Shown: piece after piece, positions 1 through 11,720 of the stretch
Layout of the letters: every line of letters starts with the position of its first letter
Position numbering within the stretch: position 1 is the first letter of the stretch
Assembly (NCBI RefSeq): GCF_036785885.1
Contig: NC_092310.1
Coordinates: forward strand, 7,626,001 to 7,690,000
Length of the DNA stretch: 64,000 nt
Reading direction: 5' to 3'
From: Coffea arabica
Lineage: Eukaryota; Streptophyta; Magnoliopsida; Gentianales; Rubiaceae
The notes under the pieces: generated by a model
The model's input: only the letters and a program-made list of their open reading frames with translations
Database searches by the model: none
What the model was told of the DNA's origin: nothing
Position numbers and translations under genes: made by a program

Positions 1-112
1 ATATTTTTCTTTATTTTCTAAAAAAAAATCAAAAACTCATTTTTTAACCAAAATTAATCAAAAATTCATTTTTCTAAACTAATTTATTTTATTTCAAAAA
101 TGGGGAGCGACA
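1..112 (+). repeat. 3' end of the 5' LTR of the Ogre-like element
   Basis: This segment matches 16008-16115 closely. It includes the run of short A/T-rich phrases and the terminal GGGGAGCGACA, against GGGGTGCGACA at the other end. It ends in CA directly before the primer binding site. The rest of this LTR lies left of the window. Confidence 0.9.
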
Positions 113-114
113 GT

Positions 115-132
115 TGGCGACTACACTGGGGA
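115..132 (+). promoter_or_regulatory. Primer binding site (PBS)
   Basis: TGGCGACTACACTGGGGA starts 2 nt after the LTR terminus. Ogre/Tat elements have a PBS of the TGGCGAC...TGGGGA type, reported as complementary to the 3' end of tRNA-Arg. Position and sequence fit; the exact tRNA was not checked. Confidence 0.75.
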
Positions 133-1342
133 TTTAGAGAGTCCGAGCAAATTTGATTTAGTCAACCTTTTTTTTCTTTTAACCTTTTCATATATCGCAT
201 TTGGATGTTTAGAGTTGTATTTTTTCTTTTTTAGGATTTTTGCATTTCGCACGTATCAACTCACTCCCTTACCCATTTGCGTACGATTGATGTGATGTGA
301 TGGATGATTTATTTATGTGATCCTGCGCTTTGCATTGCATTTGGGTAGGGGGATATTACTCTAGAGTCTTGCGTTGATTCTCAATCCCTCCCCTCCAAAC
401 GAAGTACTAGCATACATGCATACGCTTTATTTTTTATCTCTCATTTATTTTTCTTTTAGTGGCTTGTCACGCCACTCTTTCCTATTAGGATTAGGCAACC
501 TACTTGAACGTGTGATCGTGACATGACGTGTGCGTAGCATGATCCGAGGGGTCACTCGATCTTCCATTTTAAGTTTTGGGTTGATAACCTTCAGCTTTTA
601 GTCGAAGATTGGGGATTTTTGATAGATTCACTCAGACATGTAGCCGTAACACGACGTGTGCGTAACAGTGTCTGGGGAATCGCTCGAACCACCGACAAAG
701 AACCTTGGGATTGATGACCTTTGGTTTCCAAGTCTGAATGCTCGGGGACCTAAAACCTATCGAGTCTAGATGCATTAGTGAGCCAATACCTCATGCATCC
801 ATGATAGTTTACCTAGGGTAGAGTCTGTCTTACCCTATTAGGGACACTATTCACGAGAGGAGAGATCCAACCCCTCTTTTCCTTTTATTACTTTATCTCT
901 TTGTATTGTTTTGCTATAGTGTGTTATGTGTATTTATCTAATTGAACTTACTTTTCTTGTTTTTGTCTCTATTGCATTCATAAGCCCTAGAAAATAAAGA
1001 GTCCTGGCATGGTACTCTCTAGGAACCTACCCTATTTGATGTAACACGCTTAAATTCAATGCTTCGCATTTACACCATAAATACATTTCATTTTAGGCTC
1101 ACCCCGGCATACAAAAGGGGGTTCCTTTAGGTCACGTTTTATTTATGTATTGCATATTTTATTACTTTAATAAACTGGCATCATGCATCCACCTTAGAAG
1201 GGAATCCCATATTAGGGATAAGCCAACCCTATATTCCCATGGGTATTTAACCCTATTTTGGATTTGCACGTTTAAATTCATGTTTTGACCAGAAAAATGG
1301 GACCTGTAGGTAAGGTACTTGACACCAGCTTTTTGTTTCTAG
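133..1342 (+). other. Untranslated leader of the Ogre-like element
   Basis: About 1.2 kb without a credible coding region, between the PBS and ORF1. Two related stretches (roughly 500-580 and 620-700) share phrases such as CATGACGTGTGCGTA / CACGACGTGTGCGTA, suggesting an old internal duplication. A long leader is usual for Ogre elements. Confidence 0.6.
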
Positions 1343-2377
1343 ATGGAAAGTCCTCGCCGAGTCCAACAGATGTTAGTAGTACCGATTGAGGTACAAAGAT
1401 GGCCCATGTTGCTTTCACCCAGTGAAATTAACCAAGTAGCTGCTCGATTAGGACCCATTGCAAATTTTAAGGATATTAAGTCCGATGGCTATTTGGTAGA
1501 GACTTTAGTGCATCTATGGGACCCCACTTGTTCCGCATTTAGACTAGGGAAAAAGGAAATGACCATAACAATTGAGGAGGTTGCTGGATTTCTTAATTTA
1601 TCGATTCAGGGAACTGCTGTGATGTTTTCATTAGTGTCTAACAAAGCTGAATTTTGTCATTTCACCGGGTTAAAGGAATCAGTAATACAAGGGTCGGACC
1701 AAAATATAGAGGCAAAGTTCTTATTTGATCGATTCGCATTAAGAGATGGTTTTGATAGGCACTTAGGAGATTTCTCGTTTACTTCCAAGGAAATGTGGGA
1801 ACGAAAGAGAGTTTGGATATATGGATTAGTTATGGCTGGAACCTATCTTTTCCCTAGGAAAGACAAAAAGATAACCTTTAAACTCACTAAAATCTTGTAT
1901 GATCTGTTTCTAGGAGTCAAAGATAAGCAATGTTCTATTATTCCGACTATTTTGGCCGATATATTCATAGCTTGCACTACCTGTCAGAGAAGTGAAAAGT
2001 TCTTTTGTGGTTCAAATTTGATCTTACATGTATGAGGTATGGAGCACTTCATGAGACGATCGTCTGTTCCCGAAAGTCTACCAGTGGTTGGGTACAACTG
2101 GATAATCACGCATCATAAGCGAGTCAATGGAGAGGGTCTGCCGAGCAATGCGTTTGAATGTGTTAAATACTTAGAGATGCTGCCGGATCAAGACATTAGG
2201 TGGATGCTAGACTGGACGAATTGCTGCAGACCAATACTTCGTACTAAAGTGTCAAAATTTGTTCTCTTGCTGGGTACCCAAGGAATTGCCGCATACCCAA
2301 GGAATTGCCGCATACACCTAAAATTTCTGCCGAGCAATTGTACTAATTCCATGTGCGGAACCGCCTTCGTGACATGA
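1343..2377 (+). pseudogene. Ogre ORF1, plant-mobile-domain-like protein (broken)
   Basis: Two open segments in the same frame (1343-2035 and 2039-2377) form one old ORF upstream of gag. Residues about 50-85 contain the pattern of a Trp-Asp-Pro followed by a Phe-x-x-Gly stretch and a TIEEVAGFLNL motif. This resembles the plant mobile domain and the ORF1 products of Ogre/Tat elements, whose function is unknown. The TGA at 2033-2035 sits where relatives usually have Trp in a hydrophobic ...W-M-E-H segment, so it reads as a G-to-A nonsense change. Downstream a 19-bp tandem duplication (2276-2313) shifts the frame, and the C-terminus after it is nonsense. The ATG at 1343 is the first in frame and follows a long non-coding leader. 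Confidence 0.7.
2276..2313 (+). repeat. 19-bp tandem duplication breaking ORF1
   Basis: ACCCAAGGAATTGCCGCAT occurs twice head to tail (2276-2294, 2295-2313). Nineteen is not a multiple of three. With a single copy the ORF1 frame would run on past the duplication; with two it is shifted. Confidence 0.9.
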
Positions 2378-2731
2378 TGTAAATATATTGGCAAGTTTAT
2401 CAATGAAATCGACATTTTCTTTGCACTTGTACAAAATTGTTGTAAAAAATAGGTTTGTGTAACGGGTCCCATTTCGAAGGTGCTGCATCATGCTAGGCCT
2501 ATTCTTGACACAAAAAGGGTTCTCCCATAGGATATGCACCCAAATTTTTTGGATAGTTACTAACTCTTGTCTTTTTCTTTTTCTTATTTTATTGTTGTTG
2601 GAAAGGCTAAGCGAGGGATAAATCTAAAGGCAATTTCTTTCAAAATTTTCTGGTAATATTTAAACATAGCTACCCGAAGAAACCCCATTATCACCCGATT
2701 ACGTAGTCATGTTTCGAAAGAAAGTGTAAAC
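2378..2731 (+). other. Spacer between ORF1 and gag
   Basis: No supported gene. It holds the decayed end of ORF1 and a T-rich stretch (2560-2600) before gag. The antisense open frames here overlap ORF1 remnants and have no recognisable content. Confidence 0.5.
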
Positions 2732-4404
2732 ATGAGTACCCATCCAGAACCATCTGATAGGCCCACAACAACATCATTAACTGATTTGGCGAATCTGGGA
2801 GCTCAGCTGAGCGAAATTCTCAATCGATTTAATGAGCTAAGCGTTGAAATGATGGCCCAACGGCGCGTAATCGATCAATTGGTAGCTAGTGGTGCTAGCG
2901 GTGAACAACATGAGCCATTACCCCCAGCCAATCTGAACCTCAACCCATATGTTTACATTATACTCAAACGTCTGTTACTTCACAAGTCATAAACCCACCT
3001 GAGGAAGCCTTTACTTATCCCATTCATGGCCCACCACCTACTTATGCACCTCACATCCAAACTAACCCTCCTCATGTCCAAATTTTCTAAAATTATCTGT
3101 CAATTACTATGAGCATGCCATTCAAACCACAAGGACCTCATTATTACTCCACCGCTGAGCCATTCACCCTAGATACCGCCGCTCAAGGAAAAGCTGAAGT
3201 TGGGGAGTCATCCGCACCAGTGGACAAGAATTTACTAAAGAGATTGGATCGGTTTGAGGAGTTTATAAGGAAAAGCCAATGTGTGAGCAAGCAAGGAGGT
3301 CTAAACTACAATGAACTATGCCTGTTTCCGGATATGCAATTGCCGGTAGGTTTCAAAACACCCAAATTTATCAAGTACGACGGAACAGAGAATTCCAAGA
3401 CCCACCTTCGAATGTTTACGAACAAACTAGGGAGACCAATAGATGATGAGAATCTGCCTGTGCGCTTATTTTTCGAGAGTCTAGAAGGCGACGCGTTGGA
3501 TTGGTATTCCAATTTGAAGCTCAAAGATATGAGATCTTGGATGGATTTGTCAACCGCTTTCGTGAGGCAGTATGAATACAATTGCGAGCTCGCTTCGACG
3601 AGGACCACATTGGAGGGGACCAAGAGGAAACCATCGGAGGACCACAAGACGTATGCGAAGAGATGGAGGAAATTGGCCGCGAAGGTGGAGCCTCCTATGA
3701 CTGAAAATGAGATTGTTCGCACGTTCATCAAAGCTCATGACCCGCCTTACTTTGAGGAGATTTTTCGAATGACAGGATGCTCCTTTGCAGAGATTGTTAA
3801 TAAATTGGAAAAATATGATGAGTTTATGAGAGCAGGAAAAATTGTTAATGCTTTAGGTTTGAAGTCACAGTTGGAAGCCATGCAAAGCCAAAGTAGCAGT
3901 AGTAAGAAGTCTCAATTTAAGAAAAAAGACGAGGAAGCCTCTTTTGTCTGGAACCAGGGCTCTTTTTCCCGGCCTAGATATCAACAAAATCCCACCTACT
4001 CATCTCGTTACTTATACCAACCACGCGTCCGCCCTGTTTACAACACCACTATCAACCATCCCCGTCCTCGACCAAATTATCCAAACACACCATCAACGCC
4101 ATTTCACATTTCTCCACCAAACTTTCAAATTAGACCTCGTCCTCCTTTTAACCCAAGACCTATTCCACCCCCTAACCCAAACTACCAATACCAACAAACC
4201 CGTGATACCCAAAATCCAACCCCATACCGAACATTTACCAATCTAGGTCGCCCTGTTGACCAATTATATGAGCAATTGAAAGCTGCTAGGAAGATTAGTA
4301 CGATACCCCCTAAAACCTATCCCAAGGGATTTCCCATTGGTTATGATCCTCAATCATTTTGTACTTATCATTCGGGAGCCCCACATTCAACGTCCAATTG
4401 CTAG
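2732..4404 (+). pseudogene. gag: gag polyprotein region of the Ogre-like element (broken)
   Basis: An N-terminal piece (2732-2992) is followed, after a frame change near 2960 and an in-frame TAA at 3088-3090, by a 431-codon segment (3109-4404). The long segment has the Retrotrans_gag core at about residues 85-245. Recognisable are the YDGTENSKTHLRMF start, the LEGDALDWYSNL motif and the F-x-RQY segment. A Pro/Tyr/Asn-rich tail and a knuckle-like C-x2-H...H-x4-C at the end follow. The structural role is capsid formation around the RNA. The TAG at 4402-4404 directly follows the last Cys, where Tat relatives have Trp; the same frame continues after it. The element cannot make full-length Gag. 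Confidence 0.85.
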
Positions 4405-5904
4405 GCACTTAAACAAAAAATTCAAGATATGATTGATGCTGGAGACATAGTTCTGAGAAGGAAAGATGGACAAAGGCCGAGTGTTAGCAACAATCCTCTT
4501 CCTCAGCACAAGGATACCGTGGGAGCTGTCACCATAGAGGAAGAGATCGAGGAACATACACAGTACATTATAGACGAGGCCGAGATCATGGGGGTCATTG
4601 GAGAACCATTCATAGTGAAGGAGGAAGCCTACGAAGTTAAGGAAAATATTGATCCTTTTATTTTGGAAATGATACCTTTCGAGTGTGAGCTTTCGGAACT
4701 CGTGGTACTTGAATTGCCTGAGCAAGCTCCTGTTCTTAATTTACAAGAGGTCCCGTGGAATTATAGCGAGCCTACACTGTTAATTGGAGGAGAGAAGGTG
4801 CCCAAAAAGGAAGTGGATGCCATCACTAGATCAGGGAGAATCATAGGGGAACCGCAGTTGATGAATCCTCAAAAGCAAAAGAATGTGCTACGCCAACAAA
4901 ACCAGTTGTGACAGATGAAGAGGCTTTTAATTTCCTTCAAAAGTTAAAGAAGAGCGAGTACCAGGTGGTCGAGCAATTGGACAAGATGCCCGCTCAAATT
5001 GCCATATTAAATTTGCTACTAACCTCGGAACTTCACAGAGAGGCTCTGGTCAAGGTCTTAACTGAGGCTCAATTGCCTAAGAATATTCCAATTGACAAAT
5101 TCACCAATGTAGTTGAACATTTTTTAGCTTCCAATCGGATTTCTTTTTTTGACGAAGATCTAACTGCTGAGGGGATTGGACACAACAAAGCCTTGTACAT
5201 CTCAGTCCGCTGTAACGAAAAACTCTTGCCAAAGGTTCTGATAGACAATGGATCCGCTCTCAATATCTGTCCCTGGAATATCTTGGTTAAGTTAGGATTT
5301 CAAGAGGCTAAATTGCGGCCGTCAACCACCGTGGTGAGAGGATTTGATGGCGCAAAAAAGGGAACCAATGGGGGAAGTGAATTTAGTGCTGGAAATCGGA
5401 CCTGCCCAATTTCAAGTCATATGCCAAGTCATGAATTTTTCAAGTGTTTATAACATTCTCCTTGGACGGCCTCGGATTCACACTTCGAGCGCTATACCCT
5501 CTTTACTTCATCAATTGCTGAGATTTGTGGTGAATGGTCAATTGATCACAATTTTTACGGAGGACGATTGCACAATGATTGTTAATTCTGGACCAAATGA
5601 GGAGGACAGTAAAAAATCTCTGTTTTCTCCTCACTATGTGGCTGACATTGTTTCTGTAGGATGGATATCTAAGGAGAAGCCAGTGGTGGAAATGAATTTG
5701 CCAGAAGCTAGTGTTATGATGGCTAAAGAGATGATTCGAGGAGGATATGAGATGGGCAAGGGCCTCGGGCGCAACCTACAGGGAGTTTTGGAACCAATAG
5801 AGATTCAAGGAAAGAAGGACACCTTCGGATTGGGGTTTCAACCTACTATCAAGGATAAGAAAGAAATGATGAATCGCAAAAAGGCGGAGAAGGAAGGAAG
5901 GTAA
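4405..5904 (+). pseudogene. Protease region with G-patch-like tail (broken)
   Basis: The acidic linker continues the gag frame (4405-4911), then the frame shifts near 4905. The protease core has the aspartic protease motif LIDNGSA with the DNG at 5244-5252; Tat proteases commonly have DNG rather than DSG or DTG. A second frameshift near 5352 falls in a run of six A (one base too many). Downstream is the LLGRPRIH motif expected at the protease C-terminus. A glycine-rich GGYEMGKGLG...FGLGF segment at about 5740-5840 resembles the G-patch found after the protease in this lineage. The in-frame TAA at 5902-5904 stops translation. Confidence 0.8.
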
Positions 5905-5910
5905 CTTATC

Positions 5911-6128
5911 ATGAATATCCCACCATTGTATTGTACTTTTCCTTACCCATCAGAGGTGATTAGAGCTGAAGTAGATCCAATCGAGGAAGTGGATGTTGGA
6001 TTGTCTGAGCTATTTGTGGGGGTTGCTTCTGAGAGGAAGCCATTGGAGGACCCAGAATTTTCAGAGGTGTCTACCAAAACAATGAAGAATTGGACTAGTG
6101 ATTTTCTTCCCTCTCGAAGGGAATTTCG
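5911..6128 (+). pseudogene. Pre-intron coding segment between protease and RT
   Basis: Same frame as the G-patch part. It reads through an MNIPPLYCTFPYP start and an acidic middle to NWTSDFLPSRREF, after which the frame meets TAA at 6130-6132. The GT of GTAAAT at 6129 overlaps that stop, so the stop disappears if the intron at 6129-6366 is removed. Ogre elements are known to have an intron at this place. Confidence 0.65.
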
Positions 6129-6366
6129 GTAAATCTGGGGAATTGCCTTTGGTTGCCATGAAAGAATTTATTCGCATTATTTATCTGTTGTCTTTCAGTT
6201 TCGTAAATAGTTTTTAATCAAATGCTTTTCAATGCAAGTCTTATGTTGAATCTCTTGTTGAGTCGCATGTTATGATCCTTTACCTTCAAATTCAATGAAA
6301 TGCGTAGTGTTTATTTTCCAAATTAATTTGCTTATGCATTGTTTTATCTATTTTATTCTTTTCTAG
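6129..6366 (+). other. Putative spliced intron of the Ogre-like element (238 bp)
   Basis: The donor is CG|GTAAAT at 6129 and the acceptor is TTTTATTCTTTTCTAG|AT ending at 6366, with a T-rich tract upstream. Removing 238 bp joins reading frame 1 (5911 segment) to frame 2 (6395 segment) without a stop. The joined codon is CGA, followed by W-P-K-I-K-H-I-D-P-L into the known open frame. An in-frame stop sits at the donor and several stops lie inside. Ogre retrotransposons are described as having a partly spliced intron between protease and RT. Splicing itself is inferred. Confidence 0.7.
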
Positions 6367-7606
6367 ATGGCCAAAAATAAAACACATTGACCCTTTGGAT
6401 ATCACTATTCTGAAATTTGATGATTGTAATCTCGATATCTCTCACGAAGTTGAAATTTTGGAATCAGAAATTCAAGACGAGAGGGATAACGAGGAAGAAT
6501 CTGACTCTTTATTAAAGAATCTTGAACAATATGAAGAGAAATCCAAATCGAACTTGGAAGAAACAGAAGTTGTTAATATTGGCACTAGGACTGAGGTTAA
6601 GGAGATAAAAATTAGCATTCATTTGAATAAAAAATAGAGAAAAGAGATGATTGAATTTTTGACAATGTTTCAAGATGTGTTTGCTTGGTCCTATGATGAT
6701 ATGCCTGGAATTTCAATAGATATAGTGGTCCATCGATTGCTAACTGATCCAAATTTTCTACCCGTGAAGCAAAAACCTCGCAAGTTTAAGCCTGATATAA
6801 GCCTTAAGATCAAAGAACAAATCGAGAAGCAGCTCAACGCTAGAATTATCATGGTGTCCCATTATCCCATTTGAGTTTCAAATCTCGTACCTGTCTTGAA
6901 GAAAAGTGGAGAAGTGCGAGTCTGTGTTGATTATAGGAATCTTAATAAAGCAAGTCCGAAAGATGATTTTTCATTGCCAAACATCCATATTCTGCTAGAC
7001 AATACCGCAGGACATGAGATCGAATCATTTGCTGATTGTTTTGTCGGGTATCACCAAATCTTAATGGCCGAGGAAGACAGAGAGAAAACTATTTTTATCA
7101 CACCGTGGGGGACATTTTGCTACCGAGTAATGCCATTTGGATTGAAAAATGCCGGAGTCACTTATCAAAGGACCATGACAACCCTGTTCCATGATATGAT
7201 TCATAAGGAGATGGAGGTTTATGTGGACGACATCATCATCAAATCCGAGAGGGCGGAGGATCATTTGGTTGATTTGGAAAAGATATTTGAGAGATTGAGA
7301 AGATATAATTTGAAATTAAACCCTGCAAAGTGTGCATTTTGAGCCCCTGCCGGGAAGTTATTGGGATTCATTGTCAGTAAGAAGGGTATAGAGATAGACC
7401 CGACAAAGATTAAAGCTATTTGCGAAATGCCAGTGCCAAAAATGTAAAAGGACGTGAAGAGTTTCTTAGGAAAAATTAACTTTATCGGAAGGTTCATTGC
7501 TCAGTTGGCCCACACATGTGAGCCTCTGTTCAAGTTATTGAAGAAAAATGTGCCACTGCATTGGAGTGAAGAGTGCTAGCAGCCGTTTGATAAAATTAAA
7601 GACTAT
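6367..7606 (+). pseudogene. Reverse transcriptase of the Ogre-like element (broken)
   Basis: The open pieces 6395-6637, 6647-6874, 6896-7342 and the start of 7607 all lie in one frame, separated only by stop codons. RT motifs in order: FAWSYDDMPG, VCVDYRNLNKASPKDDF, the first catalytic Asp in FADCFVGYHQI, FITPWGTFCYRVMPFGLKNAG, and the YVDD box at 7220-7231. Stops: TAG 6635, TGA 6872 (where relatives have Trp), TGA 7340, TAA 7445, TAG 7577. Catalytic residues survive, so the loss is through nonsense changes. Confidence 0.85.
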
Positions 7607-9845
7607 TTGTTGCATCCCCCGATCTTAGTACCACCCAAGTTAGGTCGACCATTGATTATGTACTTGTCCGTGCTCGACGAGGCTGTGGGATGTGTTTTGG
7701 AGCAGCATGACGATTCAGGAAAGAGGGAGCAAGCTATTTACTATCTCAGCAAGAAGTTCACGTCTTATGAGGCAAAATATACATTGCTTGGAAAAAGTTG
7801 TTGTGCATTGGCCTGGGCAGCTCAGAAGTTGAGGCATTATTTGCTTAGTCATACCACTTATCTTATCTCTCGGTCAGACCCTTTGAAATATTTGTTGGAA
7901 AAACCAATGCCAACTGGACGCATGGTTAAATGGCAGATGATTCTTTCGGAGTTTGACATCATTTTTACCACGCAAAAAGCTATCAAGGGTCAGGCGATAG
8001 CGGATCACTTGGCCGAAAACCCAAGGAGGGATGATTATCAACCATTTTACACTTATTTTCCAGATGAGGAGGCCCTGTTCGTTGGTACAGCAGAAGACAT
8101 GAATGAAAAATGTTCTGAATGGAGGCTATTCTTTGATGGTGCCTCAAACTCCTTTGGAGCTGGTATTGGAGCTGTTCTGATATCACCTGAAGGGAAGCAT
8201 TATCCTGGTTCCGCTAAATTGCGATTTTTTTGTACTAACAATATGGCTGAATATGAAGCTTGCATTTTTGGGCTAAAAATGGCGTTGAAAATGGAGATTA
8301 AGGATTTAATAGTGTTCAGTAATTCCGATTTATTCGTTCATCAGACTCTCAAAGAATGGATCACTCGATATTCAAAGATCGTGCCTTATCATTGTATCTT
8401 ATTGGATTTGGCGAATAAATTTAGAAGTTTGGAGTTCCGACATATTCCACGTGCCAGGAATGTCTTCGCCGATGCTTTGGCCACTTTATCTTCCATGATT
8501 CAACATCCAGACGAGTTGGTGATCGAACCTATCCAGATTCATTTGCAAGAAAAACCAGCTCATTGCCTAGTTGTGGAAAAATCTCCCGATGGCCATCCCT
8601 GGTATAGTGATATTAAGGAATTTCTCAAAACAGGGTCCTACCCTCCTGGGGCCGATACAACTGTCAAAAGCTTCTTGCGCAGATTATCATCTAAATTTTT
8701 CTTGAATGGAGAGGTGGTATACAAAAGAACGTCAAATTTGGGCCTTCTGAGATGTGTTGATGAGGATGAAACAGATTATTTGATGAAAGAAGTGCATAGT
8801 GGCGTGTGCGGATCACATATGAATGGCCATTTATTAGCAAAGAAGATCATGAGGACGGGCTATTTTTGGCTTACTATGGAGCATGATTGTGTAGTTTTTG
8901 TTGGGAAATGTATCAAGTGTCAATTGCATGGAGATGTTATGTGCACTCCCTCTACAGAATTACACAGTATGACTGCTCCCTGGCCATGTTCAATGTGGGG
9001 TATGGATGTGATTGGAGCCATTGATCCTCCCACTTCAAATGGGCATCGATTTATTCTGGTGGCGATTGAATACTTTACCAAGTGGGTCGAAGCTGAATCT
9101 TATAAGCATGTGACTAAGAAGGTGGTGACGGACTTTCTAAGGAAGCACATTATTTGTCATTTCAGTGTGCCAGAGACGTTAATCACCGATAATGCCAAAA
9201 ATCTCAACAATAATATGGTAGATGGATTGTGCGAACAGTTCAAAATCAAGTATCGAAACTCCTCTATTTATAGGCCACAAATGAACGGAGCAGTAGAGGC
9301 TGCAAATAAGAACTTGAAGAAGATAATCCGTAAGATGACTGAGAGACACCGTGATTGGCACGAGAAGCTCCCTTATGCATTAATGTCATATAGAACTGCT
9401 ATTCGGACTTCTATTGGGGCAACTCCTTACAATCTCATGTATGGAATGGAAGCAGTTTTGCCAGCCGAGGTCGAAATCCCTTCTTTATGCATTTTAATGG
9501 AGGCCAAACTGGATGAGGCTGATTGGATCAAACAACGTCATGAGCAGTTGTCTTTAATCGATGAAAAGAGGTTAAATGCCATTTGTCATGGTCAATATTA
9601 TCAAAAGAGGATAGCCCATGCTTAGAATAAGAAGGTTAGACCACGCATATTTACAGAAGGAGATAAGGTGTTGAAACACATTTTGCCAGTACAATAGAAA
9701 GCCAAAGGAAAATTTGCACCAAATTGTCAAGGCCTTTTTATTGTCCAGGAAGTTTTGCCCGGGGGGCGCTCATTCTTGCAGAAATGGATGGGCAAGTGTT
9801 CCCTCAACCAATCAATTCGGATATGTGTAAGAAATTTTTCATATG
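7607..9845 (+). pseudogene. RNase H, second RNase H and integrase of the Ogre-like element
   Basis: This is the largest intact piece (7607-9625, 672 codons), in frame with RT. Order: RT-linked RNase H (residues about 1-140, YYLSKKFTSYEAKYTLLGK), then an archaeal-type RNase H (about 170-300; FFDGAS, NNMAEYEA, FSNSD, NVFADALATL). The integrase follows, with an H-H-C-C zinc region (8790-8930) and the DDE core. The catalytic triad is complete: Asp 9005-9007, Asp 9188-9190, Glu 9296-9298. TAG at 9623 cuts the integrase C-terminal part, which decays to about 9845. Two RNase H domains place the element in the Tat lineage. Confidence 0.9.
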
Positions 9846-11270
9846 ATTTCCCTTTTAGGGTTAATATAAAGAATGGAGTGAAAAGTCAGGCTTTCTTTTT
9901 TTTCAATCAAACATTTTATCCCTAGTCACCCCTTTTTGAGCCTTCAAAGCAAATTATTTAGTTTGGCAACCTCTGAGAATCGCAAACCCCACACTGGGGC
10001 AAGTTTTGAGTTAAAAAGGTTAAAAAGTTAAAAGAGAGGTTTCAAGGGGTAAAAATCATAGAAAAATAAAAAGAAGAGAAACTCAAAGAAGAAAATCTCG
10101 ATTGAGAATAAATTGGGGCAATTATTAGTAGAGTTAATTTGAAGATGCGATCTCAGAAAATCTAAACCTTCGTAAATCCGCCTTCGAGTCTTAACCTTTT
10201 ATAAGCATCCTACCAGATCCCGTTACATAAAATCAAAAGTCCTGACTTCTATTCTTTATATTACCTTTTTCGGACGATTTCTAATCAAATGGCACATGAT
10301 GTCAAAGACACCTTCACCTGTTTTGCAAAGGAAGGGTTGTTATACTGATGCCATTATTTCTTAAAACACATTTCTGAATTAATGCGGGCGATAGACGAGA
10401 TTTGTTTATTTGGTGAAAATCCGTAAGGGCACATTTGAAAAGAAGAAGGAAAAGAAAAAAAAAGAAAAGAAAAAAAAGAGAAAATAAAAGAAAAGAAAAG
10501 AAAAAAGAAGAAAAGAAAAAGAAAAAAGAGAAAATAAAATAAAAGAAAATGAAAAGAAAGAAAAGAAAAGAAAAATAAAATAAAATGGGCGGGGGTAACC
10601 TTAGTGAAAATCCGAAAAGGCGTTAAGGTAGGGTTTTACAAGGAAAAGTGAGTTTGGATCTAAAGTGCTGGTGACTTAGTTCATTGGAAATTCTCCTCAC
10701 ATTGTGGTTCTATTGTCAAACATTTGAACTCCGAAGAGATGATATCCAAAGGGTCAAGCATAGCATTTTGTTCGAAAACCAAAGTGTTTGATTTATCAAA
10801 CACGAAATTTGAGTATACAAACTTATTTATTTGAAATGATTTTTTATGCAATAAAAGTAAAGGGTTGTGTTTATATTGTTAAGATTTTTCATCATTATGT
10901 GCAATTAGAATGTTTTTCATGTGTTGCATGGTCACATTTGTCTCTTTCGTTCTATCAAATGGCAATCCCTATGATTTATCGAAGAGAATAGATACTAGAT
11001 GACACGTTGATCTGCATATGAGAAATTATGAAAACTTGATATTGCTCGCAGGGCAAGATTGAAGTACCCGCTTCGCCAAATAAGGAGTCCAAATGCTCAT
11101 GTTTACACTTCTCTTGAAAAAGGGGTTGATCGGATGGAAGCGGTATTATCTATCATTATTTCTTTTCTTGCAGGTCTGATAGTCCAATAAGCATTACACT
11201 GGGGCAATTTTAGAGGAAGTTATTTGTCTCCCTTCTCAAAATTCTACGAAAGTTTTGTACGAATCGACCG
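9846..11270 (+). other. Long 3' untranslated region of the Ogre-like element
   Basis: No coding content. It includes a purine tract of AAAG/AAAAG type at about 10436-10585 and, after it, AT-rich sequence. Small open frames here (for example at 10788) show no domain. Confidence 0.65.
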
Positions 11271-11613
11271 AATGAAGAATGAAGGCAGGCTCGGGTGTTC
11301 ATCCCACTGAGCAAATGAAGAATGAAGGCAGGTTCGGGTGTTCATCCCATTGACCAAATGAAGAATGAATGCAGGTTCGGGTGTTCATCCCACTGACCAA
11401 ATGAAGAATGAAGGCAGGTTCGGGTATTCATCCCACTGACTAAATGACAGATGAAAACAGGCTCGAGTGTTCATCCCACTAACCAAATGACAGATGAAGA
11501 CAGGCTCGGGTGTTCATCCCACTGACCAAATAACAGATAAAGGCAGGTTCAGGTATTCATCCCACTGACCAAATGAGGAATGAAGACAGGTCCAGATATT
11601 CATCCCACTGATC
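11271..11613 (+). repeat. 43-bp tandem repeat array, eight copies
   Basis: Units begin at 11271, 11314, 11357, 11400, 11443, 11486, 11529 and 11572, exactly 43 bp apart. They share phrases such as GGCAGGTTCGGGTGTTCATC followed by CCACTGACCA. Later copies are more diverged (GACAGATGAAGACAGG). Tandem arrays in the 3' UTR just before the PPT are known for Tat/Ogre elements and have been proposed as seeds of satellite DNA. Confidence 0.95.
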
Positions 11614-11707
11614 TCTTTTGATTATGTGTTTCAGATCACAGTAGAATAAATACAGGTAAATATTTGGTGTCTACGTCTTTGTCTCGAGTTTCTTTGAAAC
11701 TCAGATA

Positions 11708-11720
11708 AAGAGGGGCAAAA
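11708..11720 (+). promoter_or_regulatory. Polypurine tract (PPT)
   Basis: AAGAGGGGCAAAA lies immediately before TGTAAACACC, the first bases of the 3' LTR. This is the expected plus-strand priming site. Confidence 0.8.

Noticed and set aside
3306..3738. Minus-strand frames of 141 and 62 codons
   Set aside because: Shadows of the gag coding strand.
11271..11613. Regularly spaced repeats as a CRISPR array
   Set aside because: Units are head to tail with no unique spacers, in a plant retrotransposon.
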